DNA of 64,000 nt from Myxococcales bacterium (GTDB lineage: Bacteria > Myxococcota_A > Polyangia > Polyangiales > JAFGIB01), in assembly GCA_029880325.1 (NCBI GenBank), contig JAOUOP010000002.1:160454-224453 (forward strand). Direction: 5' to 3'. The position numbers and the translations under genes are program-made. The notes beneath the pieces are model-generated. The model saw only the letters and a list, made by a program, of their open reading frames with translations. It was not told the DNA's origin and ran no database searches. Position 1 is the stretch's first letter; every line of letters begins with the position of its first letter. This document shows positions 1 to 12,253 of the stretch, piece after piece.

Positions 1-2
1 AT

Positions 3-167
3 CTGGTGCGAGCGGCCGCGGTCAACCACCCCGGCTCCCCCGCCCCCATCGAGGTCGTGCACAACGTCGCCGCGGAGTTGGGCGACGCAAAGCTGGCAGC
101 CACGGTCGAGCAGGTGGCGCAGAGCTGCCGGCGCAGCGATTGCTTCGCGCGGGGGATGGGATGGTAG
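3..167 (+). CDS. C-terminal end of an unidentified protein (5' truncated by window)
   Basis: An open frame enters from the window edge and stops with TAG at 165-167. The 54 residues are rich in Ala and Val and end in SDCFARGMGW. The amino-acid composition and GC-biased third positions fit a real gene, unlike the other frames here. It lies about 100 bases upstream of the topoisomerase-helicase gene on the same strand, so the two could be co-transcribed. No family is recognisable from this fragment. Confidence 0.45.
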   Translation: MVRAAAVNHPGSPAPIEVVHNVAAELGDAKLAATVEQVAQSCRRSDCFARGMGW

Positions 168-269
168 GGGTTTTCGAAGTCGCAGTGGTTTCAGAGCGAT
201 CGATGGGCTTGGCATCCTTCATCGGACACTGGTAACCCGATCCGCCTCCTGCTACAGCAGCACCCGTCC

Positions 270-4229
<3,960 letters not shown>

Positions 4230-4280
4230 GTGCGGGCGAAGGTTGAAGGCTGAAGCTTGAAGGCTCCGGCCGGCACCGGG

Positions 4281-5333
4281 TCATGGCGAAATTGGGTGGC
4301 GCGCGCGATGGCCCTCGAGTGCCGACAACAGCGCCTCCTGTAGCGTGCCCAGGCTGCGCACCCCCTCGATCAACCCGGGGCCCGCGGCGTAGACGCCGTC
4401 AAGCGCCGCCCCGAGGGAGCGCGCATCGGGCAGCGCGCCCAACAGCGCATCGGTGAGCTGCTGCGGGCAGGCCTCGTGCTGCATGAAATCCCCGACCAGG
4501 CGCAGCGCGGCGAGCTTGCCCGCTGGGTCGAGCGCAACGCCCGCAGCGACGAAGCCGATGGCTTCCTCGAGCGCTTCGCCATAGTGCAGCGTCGGTGGCC
4601 CAGCATCGCGCCAAGCGTCGGCCAGGCGCGTGGCGAGCGCGTCCGCCTCGTCGCGCTCCAGGGCGCTTGGAGCCTCGGCCTGCAGCTCGAGCCCGTAGCA
4701 GCGTGCCTGGCCGTCGCACAGCGCACGCAGGGCCGCCTCGACACCGCCGTCGAAGCCGGCCTGGGCCAGCGTGATCGGCGCCTTGCCCCGGAACATCGGC
4801 TGCTGACGCGCGGGATAGCCCTGCTGCGCGGCCTCGGGCACGAAGGGCGCGTCGACACCGACAAAGACCTCCAACAGGGCACGGCCGTCAGCGGCCTCGG
4901 TCCAGGCCAGGTAGGCCGCCGGGCGCGCCTCGACGCTGATGAAGTCGCGTCCAAAGTAATGCGCCGGCAGCTTCAGCTGGCGCAGCCCGCTCAGGCAACC
5001 GCGCACGTTGCGGTTGAGCAACTTGCCCGGCGGGCAGCCCATCAGCGCCCCGGGCTCGGCCAGTCCGATGGCCAGGTAGCCGACGCCCGGGCCCACGTGC
5101 ACCGTCGCGCCGCCCGTACGCCTGCGCAAAAGCGGCGTCGCAGCGACGAGCGCCTGCTGCGACAGCGCGTGGGGCGCATACTGGTAGGCCCCCAACACCA
5201 GCGCCTCAGCGTCCAGCCACGCCGCGTAGAGCGACACCGGCCGCTCGGGGGTCACCGAGCGCCACAGCGCCTGCCCTCGGGCCAGGGCCTGTGCGGGTGT
5301 CGCCCGCTCCAGATGCTCACGCGCCGCCGTCAT
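4281..5333 (-). CDS. Lipoate-protein ligase-like (LplA/BPL fold) protein
   Basis: This protein of 350 residues has the core signature of the lipoate/biotin ligase fold, RRRTGGATVHVGPG at about residues 70-83, equivalent to the RRxxGG loop that holds lipoyl-AMP. The following segment is less typical: where LplA enzymes carry an invariant catalytic lysine after the NGR turn, this protein has FGRDFISVEARPAAYLAW without an evident lysine. Activity as a ligase is therefore uncertain; it could be an amidotransferase or a non-catalytic relative. The frame extends 31 codons upstream, but ATG 5333 has an AAGGA site just upstream and the upstream codons look non-coding. No lipoate-dependent complex genes are adjacent. 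Confidence 0.6.
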   Translation of the reverse strand: MTAAREHLERATPAQALARGQALWRSVTPERPVSLYAAWLDAEALVLGAYQYAPHALSQQALVAATPLLRRRTGGATVHVGPGVGYLAIGLAEPGALMGCPPGKLLNRNVRGCLSGLRQLKLPAHYFGRDFISVEARPAAYLAWTEAADGRALLEVFVGVDAPFVPEAAQQGYPARQQPMFRGKAPITLAQAGFDGGVEAALRALCDGQARCYGLELQAEAPSALERDEADALATRLADAWRDAGPPTLHYGEALEEAIGFVAAGVALDPAGKLAALRLVGDFMQHEACPQQLTDALLGALPDARSLGAALDGVYAAGPGLIEGVRSLGTLQEALLSALEGHRARHPISP

Positions 5334-5521
5334 CGCATCCTTGCTATCGGACCGGCGCCGGCTTCCGTCAAGCGCCGGCCACCGACCACGCCCCCGGGTC
5401 ACGCCTACGCCAAAACCAAACCACAAACGCGTAGTTAATATTCAGCCGACTCGGGATCGCCTCGACTTCGGCATTTCTTTGCAAGCGATCGCGCGGCAAT
5501 CCCAGGGGCAGCGCCGAAAGC

Positions 5522-6229
5522 TCACCCCTCCGAGGCGGTCTCGCGCGCGTGCTGCTCGCGCTCCCGTTCGCGTTCGCGTTCGCGTTCGCGCCGGGCCAGC
5601 TCGCGCGTCTTCTCCGAGGGGGGCGCCGCCAGGAAGCCGCATACGGCGTCGATCATATTGCTCAAATAGAGGTCGAAGCTCAGATCCTCGAGGCCGAGGC
5701 CCCGGCGCTGGTAGACCGCCAGTGAGATCACCGCATGACGGCCCATCAAAAAGAGCCGCGGCATCAGCAGCTGCTGGGGCAGCTGGGGCAGCGCGGCGGC
5801 CACCATGCGGGCCCAACGCGCATCGCCCGAGTCGAATTTGCGCAGAATGTCGCCGACCTGGGTGGGCGATACCAGGAAGAGGTTGGCCAGAAAGATCAGG
5901 TAGGCGCCCGCCCCCTCGGGACCGCTGCGCAGGCCGTCGACCAGCGCCATCACGAAGGCCTCGGTGATGGCGCGCAGGTCCCCCGCGTCGCCGGCGGCCT
6001 CCACGGCATCGAGGCGCTTTTCGCGATAGCGCCCGATCTCGGGACGCCGGAACTCGAAGATGGCGTCGACCAGGGCTTCCTTGGAGCCAAAGTGGTAATG
6101 GGCCGCGGAGGTGTTGCGCTGGCCAGCGGCGAGGTTGATTTCCCGCAAGGACACGCCCTCAATGCCGCGCTCGGCAAAAAGCCGCTCGGCCGCGAGGATC
6201 AGCTCCTTGCGTGTGTCACGTCTGCCCAC
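5522..6229 (-). CDS. TetR-family transcriptional regulator
   Basis: The 235-residue protein begins with a classical TetR helix-turn-helix region (residues 1-60: RKELILAAERLFAERGIEGV then NTSAAHYHFGSKEALVDAIF). The remaining helical ligand/dimer domain is unassigned. The start is GTG 6229. The C-terminus ends in a run of alternating Arg-Glu residues encoded by a hexanucleotide repeat, which is not part of the fold and should be charged and helical. It lies between a lipoate-ligase-like gene and a VWA lipoprotein gene, all on the minus strand. Its target is unknown; autoregulation is plausible. Confidence 0.88.
   Translation of the reverse strand: MGRRDTRKELILAAERLFAERGIEGVSLREINLAAGQRNTSAAHYHFGSKEALVDAIFEFRRPEIGRYREKRLDAVEAAGDAGDLRAITEAFVMALVDGLRSGPEGAGAYLIFLANLFLVSPTQVGDILRKFDSGDARWARMVAAALPQLPQQLLMPRLFLMGRHAVISLAVYQRRGLGLEDLSFDLYLSNMIDAVCGFLAAPPSEKTRELARREREREREREREQHARETASEG
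5555..5590. repeat. Hexanucleotide tandem repeat in the TetR gene
   Basis: Six tandem hexamers, four of them identical ttcgcg units and two with one or two changes, encode the Arg-Glu run at the TetR C-terminus. Units are a multiple of three, so gain or loss of a unit changes tail length without a frameshift. Confidence 0.8.
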
Positions 6230-6315
6230 AGCCGAGCATCATAGGAAGCGACCGGCGGTGAAGCAAGCGGCTTAGAACCACCGATTGCGATGGGGCGGCC
6301 GAGCAACTGCCCCTT

Positions 6316-6357
6316 CGGCGACCGGATCGCGCCCGGGCGTGCGCGATCCGGTCGCCG
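6316..6357. terminator. Perfect 17-bp hairpin between the VWA lipoprotein and TetR genes
   Basis: The left arm 6316-6332 (cggcgaccggatcgcgc) and right arm 6341-6357 are exact reverse complements with an 8-base loop. It lies just 3' of the VWA gene and about 90 bases 5' of the TetR start, both on the minus strand. No U-tract follows on either strand, so it may be a weak or factor-assisted terminator, or an operator for the TetR regulator. Confidence 0.5.
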
Positions 6358-6394
6358 TCGGGAACACCCCACAGCCAAATCGTTGTCGATGGAG

Positions 6395-8170
6395 TCAGTC
6401 CGCCGGCCAGGGATCGGCGGGCACCTCGAAGTCGCCGGGCAGCTCGATGCCCTGCGCCGCCATCAGATCACGCATGTCGATCAGCATCTGCAGGTCGTAT
6501 TCGATGTCGATGTCATTGACCTCGGCGTTGTAGTCCTCGACGGCGGCGATCACGCGCTCGAGCAGGCCGCGGGCCTCGGCGGGACCGCCAGCGTAGAAGA
6601 GCATCGAGGCCTCCTCGAAGGCGACGTAGATGTTGAGCATCACGAAGCTCTTCTGGATGATGGCCAGGTCGGGGCTGTCGAAGAAGCCCGTCGTGGGAGT
6701 GAGCCAGGGGGCCATCGGATAATCGATCGTCAGCTGGTCGCTGATGATGGCGTCGGTGCCGGGCTCGCGGAAGCTGATGTCGACGGTGGCCACCTGGGCG
6801 CTGGTCAGGTCGAGTCCGTCGCTCTCGTCCACGTTGGGCATCAGCTCGATCATCAACGCCGAGCCGCCGCCACGACGCCCGCCGTCGGCCGTAACGTCCG
6901 CGGCCGACTCGCGGTGGGCCAGGAAGACGCTGGGAATGTCCATGGTCCCGCCACGTGCGGTGTCCTGCCAGAGGCTCGAGCCCACGGCGCGGCCGAAGTC
7001 ATAGTAGGTGCCGGCTTCCAAGGACAACTGCAAGTCAAACGCCACCGGTACCGTGAAGTAGCTCAGCTCCTCGGTGAAGACCTCGCTGACGGCGCCGGCG
7101 TTCTCCAGGAAATAGGTATTGCCGTCGCCCTGCTCGGCCAGGCCGCGCATCAGGCCAGCGTTGAAGTCGGTACCCAGACCGATGGTGGTCAGTCCCATGC
7201 CGTCGGAGTTGTAGGCGTAGCTCATGTCGAGAATCGCTGCGTCGCCGGTGATGCCGGCGGTGGCAACGCCGTCCGACAGCAGGATCACGCGGTTCTGGCG
7301 CCCGCTGTCATAGGAGCCCGACAGCTCCTTGAAGCCCAGCTCGAGGCCGGCGTAGAGATTGGTGGACCCCTCTGCCACCAGGCCGTCGACGATCGTGCGC
7401 AGCTCGGCGCGACGCAGGGAGACCTCCTCGAGCGGCGCGACCACGGTGGCCGCGTCGCTGTAGGTGATGAGCGTGAGCATGTCGCTATCGCGCATGCCGT
7501 CGATGAGAAGGTTCAGCCCGTCGCGCACGAAGTCGATCTTCTGGTCGGTGTTCATGGAGCCCGAGACGTCGATCACGACCGCCAGGTTCAGCGGCGGGCG
7601 GTCCTGGGGGTCGATGGCGATGGGGGAGTTGAGCCCGAGCTGCAACATGGTGCAGTTGTTGCCGTTCATCAGGCTGCCGAGTACGCCCAGCATCAGCTGC
7701 AGGCAGATGCGCTCGCCACAGACGGGTTCGGGCAGGGCCGTGTGGTGCTCGGCGAAGAAGCCGGCGGCGTCGAAGTCGGCGGTGGTCGGTACGATGCCGG
7801 CCTCGAGCAGGCTCCGGAAATAGCCGAAGTCGGCGGCGCCGCTGAAGGCGATGTTGGTGTTGGTGGCCGTCTGGGGCGCGGTGGCCGCGGCGCCGGTGTC
7901 CGCGGTCGCCGGGTTGGTGCCCGGATCGCCGGAGGTATTGCCGAAACTGCCACTGGTGGTGCTGGTGCCGGAGCCGCTCCCAGAACCACCGCTGCCGCCA
8001 CCTCCGGCCAACTCCGAATCGGCCTCACCGTTTTTGGCCACGCTGTCCCCGCGGGTCGGTTCGAGCGCGCCGTCGCCCTCGCCGTGGCTGCTCATGCAGG
8101 CCGCGAGCAAAAAGATGCAGGCCACCGCAAGCGGCGCCCGGGAAGTGTGGATGATGTTGATCGCTGACAT
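6395..8170 (-). CDS. VWA-domain lipoprotein
   Basis: The 591-residue protein is exported and lipid-anchored. ATG 8170 follows a GGGAGGAT site and gives a signal peptide with lipobox LLAAC. A Gly/Ser/Thr-rich linker (about residues 60-110) precedes the folded part. The von Willebrand A domain has the MIDAS motif DVSGS within NLAVVIDVSGSMN and a later helix typical of VWA (GSTNLYAGLELGF). The C-terminal ~200 residues resemble the region after VWA in bacterial surface proteins of the YfbK type. The family typically mediates metal-dependent protein contacts; the partner is unknown. A 17-bp hairpin follows the gene. Confidence 0.85.
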   Translation of the reverse strand: MSAINIIHTSRAPLAVACIFLLAACMSSHGEGDGALEPTRGDSVAKNGEADSELAGGGGSGGSGSGSGTSTTSGSFGNTSGDPGTNPATADTGAAATAPQTATNTNIAFSGAADFGYFRSLLEAGIVPTTADFDAAGFFAEHHTALPEPVCGERICLQLMLGVLGSLMNGNNCTMLQLGLNSPIAIDPQDRPPLNLAVVIDVSGSMNTDQKIDFVRDGLNLLIDGMRDSDMLTLITYSDAATVVAPLEEVSLRRAELRTIVDGLVAEGSTNLYAGLELGFKELSGSYDSGRQNRVILLSDGVATAGITGDAAILDMSYAYNSDGMGLTTIGLGTDFNAGLMRGLAEQGDGNTYFLENAGAVSEVFTEELSYFTVPVAFDLQLSLEAGTYYDFGRAVGSSLWQDTARGGTMDIPSVFLAHRESAADVTADGGRRGGGSALMIELMPNVDESDGLDLTSAQVATVDISFREPGTDAIISDQLTIDYPMAPWLTPTTGFFDSPDLAIIQKSFVMLNIYVAFEEASMLFYAGGPAEARGLLERVIAAVEDYNAEVNDIDIEYDLQMLIDMRDLMAAQGIELPGDFEVPADPWPAD

Positions 8171-8293
8171 GGATCCTCCCGCCCAAAAAAGGCGACAGGA
8201 CCTAATGCAGCCGGCGTGCCACCTTCTGCGACACGCGAAATCATAGACTTTTTCGCTCACCAGGCGCTGAACCGGGCCGCCTGCCAGGCGCTC

Positions 8294-8333
8294 GTGCCAG
8301 CTCTGTGCCAGGTTTTACGGCACACACTGGCAC
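8294..8333 (-). terminator. Nested-stem hairpin 3' of the beta-propeller lipoprotein gene
   Basis: Outer arms GTGCCAG (8294-8300) and CTGGCAC (8327-8333) enclose inner arms GTGCC (8305-8309) and GGCAC (8319-8323). It sits immediately after the stop of the minus-strand gene ending at 8344. A separate 13-bp palindrome, CGCCTGcCAGGCG, follows at 8278-8290. No clear U-tract is present. Confidence 0.45.
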
Positions 8334-8343
8334 AGACTGGGGC

Positions 8344-9585
8344 TCAGCGGGCGGCGGTGGCGGCCCCGGGAGCGGGGGCATCGAGGGCGATGCGCTCGAT
8401 GAAGCCCTCCAGGGGCTGGGAGCCGCCCTCGGGCCCGGGGATCGAGCGCCCCGGGGTGCCCATGCCCTCGGCCACGTACAGCGCGCCGTCGGCCAACAGC
8501 AGATTGCTGGGGGCGTCGAGGCCCGCGGCCACCACGCTGACGGCGCCGTCGGGGGAAACGCGCAGCAGCCGCCCGCTGTGGCGCTTGAAGCCGCCGTGGA
8601 GGGTGCCGGCGTACATCGACTCGCGCGTGGGAGTGGGCTCGAGGAAGGCGTCGCAGAACTCGAGCACGTAGAGACTGCCGTCGGGGCCGATCTCCAGGTC
8701 GGTCGGGACGCTCAGGCCGGTGACCAGCCACTCGAAGCTGCGGGTCTCGGGATCGACGCTGATGATGGCGCCGGCGCCGTGCACCAACTCCACGCCCTCT
8801 CCGCCCTCCTCGCCTTCGGGCGAACCGGTGAACAGGCTCACCAGCAGCCGACCGCTCTTCGGATCGTGGACCAGATAGCCGGGGACCGCGTCCTGGCCGT
8901 TTGCCATGGGCGGGATCTTCAGGACCCGCTCGACGCCCTCACCGGGCAAAAGCCGCACCACCTCGTCGGTGGTCGAGGCCACGCCATACCAGTGCTTGCG
9001 CCCCGGATCGTAGGCCAAATCGTTGATGTTCAGGTGGGTCTTGCCCCAGGGTTTGACCCCGTCAGAAGCCACCTCGAAGATGGTCGAGGGCCCGCCGAAA
9101 AAGGCCAGGGCGACCATCACGCGGTCGCCACTGGCAGCGATACCCGCCATTCCGAAGACCTCATCGCGACGGACGATGCCGAGAATATTCTTGGACGGCT
9201 GGCGATCGAGCAGCACCCGGCGCTCGCCCTCGTCGAGGTAGTCGCCGTCGCCATTGCCGTCGGCCAGGCGCGCCAGGGTGCCGGTCAGGGGGTTTTCGGG
9301 ATCGCCGGTGCCGGCCTCGGCCACCAACAGCGCGCCGTCGGCGCCGCGGTGCATGCCGCGGGGATTGCTGAGGGCGCGGGCGACCAACGCGCGCGGCAGG
9401 AGGGCGCGGGCGGGCGTCTCGGGAATTCGAATGGCGGCCGCTTTGCCCGCCTGATCGGGCGCTGGCGCCGCGGACGGCGAAGCCTCGGCTTCGGGGGTGG
9501 CGGGCGCCGGGCCCGAGCTTTGGGTGGTGGCACAGGCGCCGATCAGGGCACCTGCAAGGGCGAGCAAAAGGAGTAGACGGACCAT
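8344..9585 (-). CDS. ScyD/ScyE-like beta-propeller lipoprotein
   Basis: The protein has 413 residues. ATG 9585 is chosen because it gives a clean lipoprotein signal (MVRLLLLLALAGALIGAC); the open frame continues upstream without such a signal. After an Ala/Pro linker the mature part contains repeated blade-like segments (SNPRGMHRGADGALLVAEAG, LSVPTDLEIGPDGSLYVLEF, LDAPSNLLLADGALYVAEG), typical of NHL/ScyD-type propellers that bind small molecules or act in the periplasm. An Asp/Gly-rich stretch DGNGDGDYLDEGE could bind calcium. It is likely monocistronic and divergent from the TPR-protein gene. The ligand is unknown. Confidence 0.75.
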   Translation of the reverse strand: MVRLLLLLALAGALIGACATTQSSGPAPATPEAEASPSAAPAPDQAGKAAAIRIPETPARALLPRALVARALSNPRGMHRGADGALLVAEAGTGDPENPLTGTLARLADGNGDGDYLDEGERRVLLDRQPSKNILGIVRRDEVFGMAGIAASGDRVMVALAFFGGPSTIFEVASDGVKPWGKTHLNINDLAYDPGRKHWYGVASTTDEVVRLLPGEGVERVLKIPPMANGQDAVPGYLVHDPKSGRLLVSLFTGSPEGEEGGEGVELVHGAGAIISVDPETRSFEWLVTGLSVPTDLEIGPDGSLYVLEFCDAFLEPTPTRESMYAGTLHGGFKRHSGRLLRVSPDGAVSVVAAGLDAPSNLLLADGALYVAEGMGTPGRSIPGPEGGSQPLEGFIERIALDAPAPGAATAAR

Positions 9586-9764
9586 GACAGCGCAGAACTC
9601 TGGCGCCGACATGGCGCGCGGTGCAACGGAAGGTAGATGCCTCGGCGGGCGCGTCAAGTGCACGCGGGGCCCCCGGGTGCGCCCGAATTTGGCTGCCGCA
9701 ACCCCGGAGCGCGGCTCCAATTTTCTTCCGAGCACCGATCGAGGCGGGGTAGCATCCCCGGGCC

Positions 9765-10877
9765 GTGCGGCCGCCCTACCCGATCAGCCGCCATCTGCTC
9801 TTGGCGCTTCTGCTGTGTGTCAGCGCCCCTGCCGCTGCGCAAAAGGCTGCCGCCGGGGCCGGCGGGCCCGCGCAGGGGGAGGCGGCTGCGGACGCCGAGA
9901 GCGACCCCAGCGAACGCGACCGCAAGGCGCGCGAGCGCTTCGAACAGGGTCGCAGCGCCTACGAAGAGGGTCGCTACCGCGACGCCTGGGAGCACTTCCG
10001 CGAGGCCTACCTGCTCAGCGGCCGCCCCCAGCTGCTCTACAACGTGGGCCAGTCGGCCGACCGGCTGCGCCTCGACGCCCAAGCCCTGGACGCCTTCCGG
10101 CTCTACCTCAAGCATCTGCCGGACGCCGAAAACCGCCGCGAGGTGGAAAACCGCATCCGCGCGCTCGAGGCACGGCAGCAGGGCGATGCGGTCCCGGAGG
10201 CTCCGGCCGAGGGCGAGGGGGGCGACGAGCCCGCGGGCGAGGGCGCAGGCGCGGACGTGGGGGCGGAGGCGGACGGGGCGACAGCATCCGGTACCGACGC
10301 CGCCACCGCGACGGAAGAGGCGGTGCCCCAAAGCGGCCGCTTTTACCTGCGCCTGAGCCTGGGCGCCGGTGGGCTCGCCTCCTCGGTGAAAGGGCTGGCC
10401 GGCAACGCCACCGCCAGCGCCTCCTCCAGCATCGGCCTGCTCGACTTGCGCGTGGGTTATGGGATTCATCCCAAGTTGGTCTTCGGCCTGGCGGCGCAGC
10501 TGGCGCTCGGCCTCAGCCCTCAGCTCGAGGTCGACCGCGGCCCCCTGCTCGGCTCCTCGAAAGAAGACCTGGAACGCCTGAACGCAAGCCTGCTGGGCGT
10601 CTTCGTGGAGTTCTACCTCAAGCCCTCGCGGCGGGGCTTTCGCTTCAACGCAGCGTTCAGCGGCGGCCGCCTGAGCATCTCCGACGAGATGGTGCTGATA
10701 GACAAGCGCGACGCGACCGGAGGAGCGCTGATGCTCGGAGCGGGCTACGACTTTCGAGTCGCCGAAGCCTGGGCCATGGGCGTGGCCGCGAACCTGACGG
10801 TAGCCAGCTTCAGCAACGATCCACTGAGCTACGGGCTGTGGCTGTTCGCGCTGCAGTTTTCGGCGGCGTGGTACTGA
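9765..10877 (+). CDS. Secreted TPR protein with C-terminal outer-membrane-like domain
   Basis: This protein of 370 residues starts at GTG 9765 with a signal peptide ending APAAAQ. Residues 45-140 form about two to three TPR units (ERFEQGRSAYEEGRYRDAWE, then LLYNVGQSADRLRLDAQALD). An acidic Gly/Ala/Glu linker (145-190) leads to about 180 residues of alternating hydrophobic strands (FYLRLSLGAGGLASS ... LQFSAAWY) that look like an outer-membrane beta-structure ending in an aromatic residue. The same signal-TPR-linker arrangement recurs at 54936-55853, where it follows a kinase gene. The role is unknown; a periplasmic scaffold or assembly factor is plausible. Confidence 0.7.
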   Translation: MRPPYPISRHLLLALLLCVSAPAAAQKAAAGAGGPAQGEAAADAESDPSERDRKARERFEQGRSAYEEGRYRDAWEHFREAYLLSGRPQLLYNVGQSADRLRLDAQALDAFRLYLKHLPDAENRREVENRIRALEARQQGDAVPEAPAEGEGGDEPAGEGAGADVGAEADGATASGTDAATATEEAVPQSGRFYLRLSLGAGGLASSVKGLAGNATASASSSIGLLDLRVGYGIHPKLVFGLAAQLALGLSPQLEVDRGPLLGSSKEDLERLNASLLGVFVEFYLKPSRRGFRFNAAFSGGRLSISDEMVLIDKRDATGGALMLGAGYDFRVAEAWAMGVAANLTVASFSNDPLSYGLWLFALQFSAAWY

Positions 10878-10994
10878 GGACGCGCGACCTCAAGGCCCGG
10901 GAGCACCGGCGCAAATCCAGTTGCGCACGTCGCGACGGGAGCGCCGCTCGGGTACCGGAGTCCCCGCTAGCGCCAGGGCATTGACTGAGTATGG

Positions 10995-12221
10995 CTACTT
11001 CAGCTGATCCGAGCTCAGGTTGAGCTGGCGGCGGGCAACGATCAGCTGCTGGATCTGCTGGGTCCCCTCGAAGATGTCGAGGATCTTGGAGTCGCGGGCC
11101 CACTTTTCGATCAGCTCGTCCTGACCGTAGCCCAGGGCGCCGCAGAGCTCGACGCAACGCAAGGTGATGGCGTTGCCCACGCGGCCGGCCTTGGCCTTGG
11201 CCATGGAGGCTTCCATGGAGTTGGGTTCGCCGTTGTCGGCCATCCAGGCCGCGCGCAGCACCAGCAGCCGCGCGCCCTCCCAGTCGGCTTCCATGCGCAC
11301 GAGCTCGGCCTCCAGGGCGCTCATCTCCCACAGCGGCTTGTCGAAGTCGACCTCGATGCCCTCGGCTTTGTAGAGCTCGATGGTCCGCTCCAGGGCGGCG
11401 CGGCTGCAGCCGATGGCCATGGCCGCGACGGTGGGCCGGGTATTGTCGAAGGTCTGCATCACCTTGCCGAAGGCGGCGCGCTTGTCGCCCTCTTGCACCT
11501 CGGCGCTACCCAGGACGTTGTCCTTGGGGATGCGACAGTCGGTGAGCATGATGGTGGCGGTGTCCGAGGCGCGGATGCCGAGCTTGTGCTCGAGCTTGGC
11601 CACTTCCATGCCGGGCGTGCCCTTGGGCACCACGAAGGACTTGATGGCGGCCTTGCCCTTGCTCTTGTCGAGCGTGGCCCAGACCACCACGGCGTCGCAA
11701 CGACCGCCGGCGGTGACGAAGATTTTTTCACCATTGAGCACCCACTCGTCGCCCTCGAGGCGGGCGGTGGCGCCGATGGAAGCCGAGTCCGAGCCCGAGG
11801 CCGGCTCGGTGATGGCCATGGCCGCGTAGTAACTGCCGAAGCGCGCCTTCTGCTCGGGGGTGGCGACAGCCGAGATGGCGGCGTTGCCGAGGCCGGCGCC
11901 GGGCAGCGAGAGCATCAGGCCCACGTCGCCCCAGCACATTTCCTCGACGGTGACGCAGGTCGACATGTTGCTGCCGTTGACGACGCCCTCGGGCTTCTTC
12001 TTGGGCGGCTTTTCGGCGCGCTCTTTTTTGGCCTCGCCATCCTTGGCTGCGGGCGGCTTTTGACTGGGGCGGGGGCGGCGGTCGAGGACCTTCAGCTCCT
12101 CGGGAACGGCGTGCTCCTGCTGGTCGTACTTGCGCGAGATGGGTCGCAGTAGCTGCGCGGCCACCCCCTGCATCATGGCCTTTTGGTCCTGCAGCGGCTT
12201 GGAAAGCTCGAGGTTGATCAT
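10995..12221 (-). CDS. Acyl-CoA dehydrogenase (subunit with catalytic-type FEGT motif)
   Basis: The 408-residue FAD-dependent acyl-CoA dehydrogenase has the flavin-contact motif ITEPASGSDSA, the NGEKIFVTAGG segment and a C-terminal DIFEGTQQIQQLIVARR, whose Glu corresponds to the catalytic base of the short/medium-chain family. The N-terminal helical domain is interrupted at about residues 48-80 by a Lys/Pro/Glu-rich insert (RRPRPSQKPPAAKDGEAKK and on) that is not normal for the family. A GAGAGG site precedes ATG 12221. The neighbouring dehydrogenase gene lies 32 bases upstream on the same strand, so the two probably form an operon. It oxidises an acyl-CoA to the 2-enoyl-CoA; the substrate is unknown. 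Confidence 0.88.
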   Translation of the reverse strand: MINLELSKPLQDQKAMMQGVAAQLLRPISRKYDQQEHAVPEELKVLDRRPRPSQKPPAAKDGEAKKERAEKPPKKKPEGVVNGSNMSTCVTVEEMCWGDVGLMLSLPGAGLGNAAISAVATPEQKARFGSYYAAMAITEPASGSDSASIGATARLEGDEWVLNGEKIFVTAGGRCDAVVVWATLDKSKGKAAIKSFVVPKGTPGMEVAKLEHKLGIRASDTATIMLTDCRIPKDNVLGSAEVQEGDKRAAFGKVMQTFDNTRPTVAAMAIGCSRAALERTIELYKAEGIEVDFDKPLWEMSALEAELVRMEADWEGARLLVLRAAWMADNGEPNSMEASMAKAKAGRVGNAITLRCVELCGALGYGQDELIEKWARDSKILDIFEGTQQIQQLIVARRQLNLSSDQLK

Positions 12222-12253
12222 GGTCTTGCCTCTCTTTGAATCCTATCTCGCCG

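Noticed and set aside
4230..4280. Short direct repeat (ttgaaggctgaagcttgaagg) between the fusion gene and the ligase-like gene
   Set aside because: Two imperfect copies in about 20 bases between convergent genes; too short to call an element or a terminator.
6290..8167. Plus-strand open frame of 625 codons opposite the VWA lipoprotein
   Set aside because: Low-complexity shadow; the minus strand has a ribosome site, signal peptide, MIDAS motif and stop.
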